NCBI GenBank assembly: GCA_029062865.1
Contig: JAIDPG010000190.1
Location: forward strand, 1 to 18,782
DNA length: 18,782 bases
From: Oscillospiraceae bacterium
Lineage (GTDB): Bacteria; Bacillota; Clostridia; Oscillospirales; Ruminococcaceae
Reading direction: 5' to 3'
Of the stretch, positions 13,011 to 18,782 are shown one piece after another (position 1 is the stretch's first letter; the number at the start of each line of letters is the position of its first letter). The notes below the pieces were generated by a model. The model was given only the letters and a program-made list of their open reading frames with translations, was not told where the DNA came from and searched no databases. A program made the position numbers and the translations under genes.

Positions 13011-13595
13011 ATGGATCTGGAAGCAATGTACGCCGAGAAAGCGGAGATGTTCCGCGCGGCAGTGGATAAACAGGCGGACGAGGAAATCGCCCGCGGCACA
13101 AAGGAGATCCGCGAGCGCAAATCCGCCGCGGGAAAAGCAAAGCAGGAGCACGAGCTCGCCGAGGCGCTGGCGCGCGTCCGCGCGGAAAAAAGCGCCGCCG
13201 AGGCGAAGTTCAAAAAGGAGCTCTCGCGGTGCGAGTTCGAGGCGGGAAAAGCCGTCCGCGCTCACCGCAAGGAGCTCATCGACGGCTTCTTCGAGGAAAT
13301 CCGCGATGAGCTTGCTAATTTTGCGAAGTCCGACAAATACGCGGATTATCTCAAACGCGCGATCTCAAAGGCGGAAAAGGAGCTCGGAACGGTAAGCTGC
13401 CTGATGGCGGCTGCAAAGGACGTTCCCGCGGTGAAAAAGCTCACAAAGCTCGAGGTGCGCGAGGATAACTCGATAATGCTCGGCGGCATCTGCGCGGCAG
13501 ACGAGGCGCGCGGTCTGTTCTCGGATCAGACGCTCGACAGCGCGCTTGAAGCCGAGCGCGAGGCGTTCTCCGACAAGCCCGAATTGAGGCTTTAA
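13011..13595 (+). CDS. ntpE: V-type ATP synthase/ATPase subunit E
   Basis: The 194-residue protein starts at ATG with GCGGAGGA at 12998-13005. Residues 1-95 are a long charged helix rich in Ala, Lys, Glu and Arg (a coiled coil). The C-terminal ~100 residues are a mixed globular domain (DELANFAKSDKYADYLKRAI, then the strand-rich LEVREDNSIMLGGICAADE) that caps the A3B3 head. It would pair with the short stalk subunit encoded at the start of the operon. Sequence conservation in this family is low, so the call rests partly on position and architecture. Confidence 0.9.
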   Translation: MDLEAMYAEKAEMFRAAVDKQADEEIARGTKEIRERKSAAGKAKQEHELAEALARVRAEKSAAEAKFKKELSRCEFEAGKAVRAHRKELIDGFFEEIRDELANFAKSDKYADYLKRAISKAEKELGTVSCLMAAAKDVPAVKKLTKLEVREDNSIMLGGICAADEARGLFSDQTLDSALEAEREAFSDKPELRL

Positions 13596-13636
13596 TTGTC
13601 CGAATTCCACATTCCAAGAGGGGAATAGATAACAAG

Positions 13637-15397
13637 ATGAAGAATACGATCTACTCAATAAACGGACCTGTAGTAAAAGCCGCCGACACGCGCGATTTTT
13701 CGATGCTCGAAATGGTGTTCGTCGGGGAAAAGCGGCTTATCGGAGAGGTTATCGGCGTTACCGATAAGTTCACGACTATACAGGTTTACGAGAACACCGC
13801 GGGGCTGAAGATCGGCGAGCCCATTGAAAGCACGGGGCAGCCCGTCTGCGCGACTTTAGGACCGGGGATCATCTCGAATATCTTTGACGGCATCGAGCGC
13901 CCGCTTCGCGATATGACGAAGCTGAACGGAGCGTTCGTCTCCGAGGGAAACGCGCTGTTTTCGCTCGACACGGAGAAAAAGTACGATGTTATCGTCACCG
14001 TAAAGGTCGGCGACAAGCTCTCGGGCGGTGATATTTACTGCACCTGCCCCGAGACTGCGCTTATCACGCATAAATGTATGCTCCCGCCGAATGTTTCGGG
14101 CGAGGTCACGTTCGCGGCGGATAACGGCAAATATTGCGTCAACGACACGATCATTAAAATAAAGCAGCCCGACGGCACGGAGCTATCGCTTACGATGGTT
14201 CAGAAATGGCCGATAAAGCGCCCGCGCCCTATCGCGGGGAGAATCCCGAGCACGCGCCCGCTTATCACGGGGCAGAGAATTATCGACACGATAATCCCGA
14301 TAGCAAAAGGCGGCACGGCGGCTATCCCCGGCGGCTTCGGCACGGGGAAAACGATGACGCAGCATCAGCTCGCGAAGTGGTGCGACGCGGATATAATCGT
14401 CTACATCGGCTGCGGCGAGCGCGGAAACGAGATGACGCAGGTCCTGGAGGAGTTCGGAGAGCTTATCGACCCGAAGTCCAACCGCCCGCTTACCGACAGA
14501 ACCGTGCTTATCGCGAACACGTCAAATATGCCCGTTGCGGCGCGTGAAGCGTCTATTTATACGGGAATTACGCTCGCGGAGTATTACCGCGATATGGGCT
14601 ATCACATCGCAATCATGGCGGATTCTACCTCGCGCTGGGCTGAGGCGCTCCGCGAGATCTCGGGACGCTTGGAGGAAATGCCCGCCGAGGAGGGCTTCCC
14701 GGCGTATCTCCCGAGCCGTCTTTCCGAATTCTACGAGCGTGCGGGCTACGTAAAAACCCTCAACGGAAACGAGGGCTCCGTAACGGTTATCGGCGCGGTA
14801 TCGCCGCAGGGCTCGGACTTCTCCGAACCCGTAACGCAGAACACAAAGCGCTTCGTCCGCTGCTTCTGGGCGTTGGATAAGTCGCTCGCTTACGCGCGTC
14901 ATTATCCCGCTATCGATTGGAACCAGAGCTATTCGGAATATATCGAGGATTTAAGCGCGTTCTACAACGAAAACGTAAGCCCCGATTTTATGAGCCTTCG
15001 GCAGGAGATCTCGAACATTCTCCAGGAGGAAACCAAGCTGATGGAGATCGTAAAGCTCATCGGCGCGGACGTTCTTCCCGACGACCAGAAGCTGACAATA
15101 GAAACCGCGAGAGTTGTCCGCGTGGGCTTTTTGCAGCAGAACGCCTATCACAAGGACGACACCTACGTGCCTCTCGAAAAGCAGATGCTGATGATGAAGG
15201 TGATAACGCGGCTTTATGACAGCTCGCTCGACGCGCTGAAAAACGGCGTTATGCTGTCGGATATTCTCGCGACGGGATTGTTTGAGAAAGCCGTCAAGAT
15301 AAAATACGACATTCCGAACGACAAGCTGAGCTTATTCGACGGATATTTAAAGGAAATAGATGAAAAAATCGGCGCTTTAGCCGTAATGGGAGCGTGA
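13637..15397 (+). CDS. ntpA: V-type ATP synthase/ATPase catalytic subunit A
   Basis: The 586-residue protein carries the ATPase active sites of the A3B3 head. It begins with a beta-barrel domain (IYSINGPVVKAA). The non-homologous insert typical of A subunits follows, then the nucleotide-binding domain. The P-loop is GGFGTGKT (232-239), the strand IVYIGCGERGNEM (254-266) carries the catalytic glutamate E261, and the Walker B region is HIAIMADSTSRWAEAL. The P-loop has Gly-Gly and Thr where many relatives have Gly-Pro and Ser. The best ribosome binding site (AAGAGGG, 13616-13622) is about 14 nt from the ATG, a long spacing. The ntpB gene follows after 4 bp. Confidence 0.97.
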   Translation: MKNTIYSINGPVVKAADTRDFSMLEMVFVGEKRLIGEVIGVTDKFTTIQVYENTAGLKIGEPIESTGQPVCATLGPGIISNIFDGIERPLRDMTKLNGAFVSEGNALFSLDTEKKYDVIVTVKVGDKLSGGDIYCTCPETALITHKCMLPPNVSGEVTFAADNGKYCVNDTIIKIKQPDGTELSLTMVQKWPIKRPRPIAGRIPSTRPLITGQRIIDTIIPIAKGGTAAIPGGFGTGKTMTQHQLAKWCDADIIVYIGCGERGNEMTQVLEEFGELIDPKSNRPLTDRTVLIANTSNMPVAAREASIYTGITLAEYYRDMGYHIAIMADSTSRWAEALREISGRLEEMPAEEGFPAYLPSRLSEFYERAGYVKTLNGNEGSVTVIGAVSPQGSDFSEPVTQNTKRFVRCFWALDKSLAYARHYPAIDWNQSYSEYIEDLSAFYNENVSPDFMSLRQEISNILQEETKLMEIVKLIGADVLPDDQKLTIETARVVRVGFLQQNAYHKDDTYVPLEKQMLMMKVITRLYDSSLDALKNGVMLSDILATGLFEKAVKIKYDIPNDKLSLFDGYLKEIDEKIGALAVMGA

Positions 15398-15401
15398 TCG
15401 T

Positions 15402-16793
15402 ATGAGCTTGCAATATGTGGGACTTAAGGACATAAACGGTCCGCTGATCGCGCTGGAGGGCGTTTCGGGCGTGGCGTATGACGAGATCGCGCGAATTCGC
15501 CTGAACGACGGCACGGAGCGCATAGGGCGCGTTGTCGAGCTTGAGGGCGACAGGGCGATTTTACAGGTTTTCGAGGGCACGAACGGCATTTCGCTTGAAA
15601 ACACGCGGACTATCTTTTCGGGGAAACCCTTGGAGATCCCGCTCGCTACTGAAATGCTCGGGCGAGTGTTCAGCGGCGCGGGAAAGCCTATTGACGGGCT
15701 TGGAGCGGTGTTCCCCGAGAAAATGGGCGACGTAAACGGACAGTCGCTCAACCCGGTAGCGCGGCAGTACCCGCGAAACTACATTCACACGGGTATTTCC
15801 TCGATAGACGCGCTGATGACGCTGATAAGAGGGCAGAAGCTCCCGATTTTCTCCGGCTCGGGACTTTCGCACAACAAGCTCGCCGTGCAGATAGTAAAGC
15901 AGGCGAAGCTTACCGGAGAGGGCTCGGGTGACTTCGCGATAGTATTCGCGGCAATGGGCGTTCAGAACGACGTCGCAGATTACTTCCGCCGCAGCTTTGA
16001 GGAAACGGGCGCTTCCGAGCGCGTTGCGATGTTCCTCAATCTCTCCAGCGACCCGATAATCGAACGCCTGCTCACTCCGCTTTGCGCCCTCACGGCGGCA
16101 GAGTATCTCGCGTTCGAGAAGAATATGCACATTCTTGTAATAATGACGGATATGACGAGCTACGCCGAGGCGCTCCGCGAGTTTTCGAGCTCTAAGGGCG
16201 AGATCCCCGGGCGAAAGGGCTATCCGGGCTATCTGTATTCCAACCTCGCGTCGCTGTACGAGCGCGCGGGCGTTATTGAGGGGAGCACGGGCTCTGTCAC
16301 GCAGATACCGATACTCACGATGCCCAACGACGACATCACACACCCGATCCCCGACCTCACGGCTTACATTACCGAGGGGCAGATAGTCTTCGACCGCGAC
16401 CTTGACCAGCGCGGCGTTTACCCGGGCTTGTCCGTGCTGCTGTCGCTGTCGCGTCTGATGAAGGACGGCATCGGCGAGGGCTACACAAGAGCCGACCACG
16501 CTGCTGTTTCAAACCAGCTCTTTGCGGCATATGCGAAGGTTCAGGACGCGCGAAGCCTCGCTTCCGTAATCGGCGAGGAGGAGCTTTCCGACACCGACCG
16601 TGCCTATATGCGCTTCGGGCGCTTGTTCGAGGACAATTTCCTCAATCAGGGCTTCGACGAAAACCGCTCAATGGACGAAACGCTGGAGCTCGGCTGGGAT
16701 CTTCTCTGCACCCTCCCGAAGAACGAGCTCGACCGAATTGACGAAAAGCTCTTGAATGAAAAGTACGACATCGAAAGAGCAAGCAGATTTTAA
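15402..16793 (+). CDS. ntpB: V-type ATP synthase/ATPase regulatory subunit B
   Basis: The 463-residue protein alternates with subunit A in the hexameric head. It has the fold of a rotary ATPase subunit but no P-loop: the equivalent position reads SGSGLSHNKLA, the usual degenerate form in B subunits. Other diagnostic stretches are SSIDALMTLIRGQKLPIFSG, VIMTDMTSYAEALREFSSSK, GRKGYPGYLYSNLASLYERAG and the late ILTMPNDDITHPIPDLTAYI. Its length is normal. The ATG follows the ntpA stop by 4 bp, and its ribosome binding site GGGAG lies in the ntpA end. Confidence 0.97.
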   Translation: MSLQYVGLKDINGPLIALEGVSGVAYDEIARIRLNDGTERIGRVVELEGDRAILQVFEGTNGISLENTRTIFSGKPLEIPLATEMLGRVFSGAGKPIDGLGAVFPEKMGDVNGQSLNPVARQYPRNYIHTGISSIDALMTLIRGQKLPIFSGSGLSHNKLAVQIVKQAKLTGEGSGDFAIVFAAMGVQNDVADYFRRSFEETGASERVAMFLNLSSDPIIERLLTPLCALTAAEYLAFEKNMHILVIMTDMTSYAEALREFSSSKGEIPGRKGYPGYLYSNLASLYERAGVIEGSTGSVTQIPILTMPNDDITHPIPDLTAYITEGQIVFDRDLDQRGVYPGLSVLLSLSRLMKDGIGEGYTRADHAAVSNQLFAAYAKVQDARSLASVIGEEELSDTDRAYMRFGRLFEDNFLNQGFDENRSMDETLELGWDLLCTLPKNELDRIDEKLLNEKYDIERASRF

Positions 16794-16800
16794 AGAATTG

Positions 16801-16831
16801 TGTTTATCCCCGCCGGAGGCGGGGATAAACA
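16801..16831. repeat. Triloop palindrome with CCCCGCC core between ntpB and ntpD
   Basis: A perfect 14-bp inverted repeat (16801-16814 with 16818-16831) surrounds a GGA loop. It shares the CCCCGCC/GGCGGGG core with 2274-2296. No T-run follows. It ends 5 nt before the ntpD ribosome binding site (AAGGTG, 16837-16842). Confidence 0.8.
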
Positions 16832-16846
16832 CAAAAAGGTGAACAA

Positions 16847-17464
16847 ATGGCAGAACAGATCTTCCCGACTAAAGGAAACCTAATAAAATCGCGCCGGCAG
16901 CTGAAGCAGGCGCAGCTCGGCTATGAGCTGATGGACAGAAAGCGCAACATTCTCGTGCGGGAAATGGTCTCGCTCACCGACGAGGCAAAGCGGCTTCTCG
17001 CAGATATCGAGAAAACGTATTCCGCCGCGTATGACGCGCTGGAGTACGCGAACATCTCGCTCGGCGTTGTGAGCGACCTCGCGCGGGCAATCCCCGTGGA
17101 GCAGTCGCTGAACATCGCGACAAGAAGCGTCATGGGCGTGGAGCTCCCGCGGCTGGAGGCGGACATCAAGCCCGCCGACCGCCCGGTCTACGCGCTCGGC
17201 AGCACAAACTCCGCGTTCGACCACGCGTACATCTGCTTTAACCGCGCAAAGGAGATAACGGTGCGCCTTGCCGAGGTTGAAAACGGCATTTATCGCCTGG
17301 CTGTCGCAATCAAGAAAACGCAAAAGCGCGCCAACGCCCTTAAAAACATTATGATTCCGCGCTTCCGCGAGCAGGTGCATTTCATTACCAACGCTCTCGA
17401 GGAAAAGGAGCGCGAGGAGTTTTCGAGGCAGAAGGTCATCAAGCGCAGGAAAACAAACCTATAA
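16847..17464 (+). CDS. ntpD: V-type ATP synthase/ATPase subunit D
   Basis: The 205-residue protein forms the central rotor axle. It has two long helices: IFPTKGNLIKSRRQLKQAQ and the LLMDRKRNIL-like stretch at the N-terminus, and VKNGIYRLAV-like to KRANALKNIMIPRFREQVHF at the C-terminal half, with a small domain between. The sequence NALKNIMIPR is characteristic of D subunits. The last ten codons (VIKRRKTNL and stop) recur in a slightly altered copy at 18451-18484, beyond the next gene. It is the last V-ATPase gene. No terminator follows directly, so the lipoprotein gene downstream may be co-transcribed. Confidence 0.95.
   Translation: MAEQIFPTKGNLIKSRRQLKQAQLGYELMDRKRNILVREMVSLTDEAKRLLADIEKTYSAAYDALEYANISLGVVSDLARAIPVEQSLNIATRSVMGVELPRLEADIKPADRPVYALGSTNSAFDHAYICFNRAKEITVRLAEVENGIYRLAVAIKKTQKRANALKNIMIPRFREQVHFITNALEEKEREEFSRQKVIKRRKTNL
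17431..17464 (+). repeat. ntpD 3'-end direct repeat, copy 1 (in the gene)
   Basis: A 34-bp segment is shared with 18451-18484. The first 26 bp differ at one base; the final 8 bp, including the TAA stop, differ at three. This copy forms the true C-terminus of ntpD. Confidence 0.9.
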
Positions 17465-17491
17465 CTCGATTCTTGTCTTTTGGGGGTAATT

Positions 17492-18448
17492 ATGAAAAAA
17501 ATTTTTACATTATTACTCGCACTAACGCTTATACTCACAAGCCTTACTGCCTGCAACAGCGGCACACCCGTTGACGGACCGAAAACGGAAAGCCCCTCCG
17601 CCGAAAGCACCGCAATCTCACTCCCCGAGAGCGCAGCGCCGCCGGCGGAAAGCACCGTCATCGAAAGCACCGACAACACGTCCGATCTTACGCCCGTTGA
17701 AAAGGTAGTCGGAATCTACGGCGAAACGGATATACCCGATATTCATATCACTTCCGATGCCGAGGGCAAGGCTATCTCTTACGAGGAGAGCCATCAGCTC
17801 GCGCTGGAGCAAAGCCTTGACAGCATGATATTTGAAACGCATACCTTCGGCGATTACACGGTGCGCCTTGTTGGCGATAAGGTGCGAACCGACAACGAGT
17901 ATTTCTCGGGATACATTTACGCGCAAAATTTACGCGCCGAGTTTGAGAAGGACGGCATATCGCTTGAAAATTGCAGATCCGGGTATAATGAGTATGTTAT
18001 TTTTATGTCGCAGTTTGCGAGGGAATATAGACTGATTCCCGACAAAATAGGCACATATCTCGATTTTTACGAGCTTGAATATCCCGTACTCGCGATGAAA
18101 TATTATTACAAGGATGTCCCCGGATTAACCGTGCCGCAAGCCCTTGAGTTTCGCGTGCTCCGAAACGGTGCGGTTGATCATTCGCTCCTTGGAACGTTTG
18201 ACAAGGGTATCGGTGTTCCGCTTGCCGATTACAATGACGATAATGGTATTCTGAAGCTTAAGTTGTATGATGAGGACGGAAGTACGAGTATGTTAAGCGC
18301 GTTCTCCGCCGACAGGTTCAGAATAGCCGACAGCAACACCCTCATCGATGATGAGGCGGGTGTTAAATACACGTTTGACTTTGAGGAATGCTTTGATCCA
18401 AACTCGCCAAAACTCGGACATCTTTATACGGCGGATCGGATAAGCTGA
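17492..18448 (+). CDS. Secreted lipoprotein of unknown function
   Basis: The 318-residue precursor was started at ATG 17492 because GGGGG at 17482-17486 is 5 nt upstream and the product then opens MKKIFTLLLALTLIL with the lipobox LTAC (C21). A Ser/Thr/Pro/Glu-rich linker runs to about residue 65. A soluble domain of about 250 residues follows that I do not recognise; it is rich in Asp, Glu and Tyr and has no internal membrane segment. It should be anchored on the outer face of the cytoplasmic membrane. It lies 27 bp after ntpD in the same direction and is bracketed by the 34-bp ntpD-end repeats, so it looks like a later insertion. A role in V-ATPase function is not supported by anything visible. 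Confidence 0.85.
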   Translation: MKKIFTLLLALTLILTSLTACNSGTPVDGPKTESPSAESTAISLPESAAPPAESTVIESTDNTSDLTPVEKVVGIYGETDIPDIHITSDAEGKAISYEESHQLALEQSLDSMIFETHTFGDYTVRLVGDKVRTDNEYFSGYIYAQNLRAEFEKDGISLENCRSGYNEYVIFMSQFAREYRLIPDKIGTYLDFYELEYPVLAMKYYYKDVPGLTVPQALEFRVLRNGAVDHSLLGTFDKGIGVPLADYNDDNGILKLKLYDEDGSTSMLSAFSADRFRIADSNTLIDDEAGVKYTFDFEECFDPNSPKLGHLYTADRIS

Positions 18449-18450
18449 CC

Positions 18451-18484
18451 GAAGTTCATCAAGCGCAGGAAAACAACATTATAA
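18451..18484 (+). pseudogene. Displaced ntpD C-terminal remnant (direct repeat, copy 2)
   Basis: This fragment begins two bases after the lipoprotein stop codon. Read in the ntpD frame it gives KFIKRRKTTL and a TAA stop, against KVIKRRKTNL and TAA in ntpD. It is followed immediately by the terminator at 18489. The simplest reading is that this was once the end of ntpD, next to the operon terminator, before the lipoprotein gene came in. Confidence 0.75.
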
Positions 18485-18488
18485 TACA

Positions 18489-18525
18489 AAAAGCTCCCCG
18501 GGCTTCGGCTCTGGGAGCTTTTCTA
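18489..18525. terminator. Bidirectional terminator between the lipoprotein and HTH genes
   Basis: The arms AAAAGCTCCC (18489-18498) and GGGAGCTTTT (18513-18522) pair perfectly. The inner stem is closed by a C(UUCG)G tetraloop. T-runs occur on both strands, serving the convergent genes on each side. Confidence 0.9.
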
Positions 18526-18782
18526 TTTATCCTCTTCCTCGAGAACCTCCGGCTCGGAGCGCGGGTACGGCTTTGAAACGTCGGTAAGCCCGAGCAGATA
18601 GTCCGCGCTCACGTCGTAGAGCCGCGCAAGTGTGATAATATGCCGCACGGGGATCTCCTGGTTGTATTTGGGGTTTTCGTTTTCGTATTTCCAGATCTGC
18701 TGCTGGGTGGTGTTCAAAACTTCGGCGATTTGGCTTTGGCTGTAGCCCTTTTGCTTGCGGACGTACTTCAAAATAAGAGGTA
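18523..18782 (-). CDS. XRE-family helix-turn-helix regulator (5' partial)
   Basis: The reading frame is open to the window edge. A TTG at 18771 could serve as start, but the frame upstream continues with P-L-I-L before KYVRKQKG, matching the usual beginning of the domain, and no ribosome binding site is visible inside. The true start is therefore probably outside. The helix-turn-helix spans KQKGYSQSQIAEVLNTTQQQ and continues with WKYENEN, followed by IPVRHIITLARLYDVSADYLLGLTD, a standard Cro/CI-type domain ending. The C-terminal tail is acidic (EPEVLEEEDK). It probably represses a local target; the target is unknown. Confidence 0.88.
   Translation of the reverse strand, partial: PLILKYVRKQKGYSQSQIAEVLNTTQQQIWKYENENPKYNQEIPVRHIITLARLYDVSADYLLGLTDVSKPYPRSEPEVLEEEDK

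Noticed and set aside
16801..16831. Terminator between ntpB and ntpD
   Set aside because: The stem is strong but no T-run follows on the plus strand, and subunit D is essential to the complex and needs the operon transcript.

Overview
The window reads as a chromosome segment of a low-to-mid GC endospore-lineage Firmicute, most likely class Clostridia. A gut Oscillospiraceae/Ruminococcaceae-type organism is my guess, but the sequence alone does not fix the family. The reasons are an intact SigK-type sporulation sigma factor, a pyruvate phosphate dikinase, a complete bacterial V-type ATPase operon, a LytTR/DUF3021 pair and a BspA-like leucine-rich-repeat lipoprotein.

Layout. 1-95: two small hairpins, then a short zinc-ribbon protein (96-677). 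844-2208: a membrane-anchored alpha/beta hydrolase with its own sigma-A promoter and a probable terminator. 2331-3211: LytTR regulator and DUF3021 membrane protein, overlapping by 4 bp. 3217-3921 (minus): sigK, convergent with that pair and only 5 bp from it, with a SigE-like promoter candidate upstream. 4103-4834 (minus): a BspA-like LRR lipoprotein. Its transcript starts at a consensus promoter (5021-5049) and first makes a ~160-nt structured leader ending in an intrinsic terminator just before the ribosome binding site, which is the arrangement of a riboswitch or attenuator. 5113-5383: a divergent promoter, tRNA-Thr(UGU), tRNA-Tyr(GUA) and a strong terminator. 5384-5688: no gene, but dense in palindromes. 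5818-8448: ppdK. 8564-17464: promoter and nine-gene V-ATPase operon in the order G/H-C-I-K-F-E-A-B-D, covering the complete V1 and Vo set. 17492-18448: a lipoprotein of unknown function. 18523-end (minus): a 5'-truncated XRE-family HTH regulator.

How the parts fit. The nine V-ATPase genes encode one ion-pumping rotary machine: A3B3 catalytic head, D/F shaft, C adaptor, E/G stalks, I stator and K ring. PPDK interconverts pyruvate and PEP using ATP/AMP and phosphate/PPi. The remaining genes are unrelated single units: regulation, cell surface and sporulation.

Most interesting points: (1) the structured leader with attenuator in front of the LRR lipoprotein, with a possible 5'-end antiterminator; (2) a duplicated ntpD 3' end, in frame to the stop codon, bracketing the lipoprotein gene at 17492-18448 and marking it as an insertion behind the V-ATPase operon; (3) compound palindromes of the same architecture (outer stem enclosing two hairpins) after the tRNAs and between ntpC and ntpI, plus several simple palindromes with 3-nt loops, which look like an extragenic palindrome family; (4) both tRNAs have unusual T-arms.
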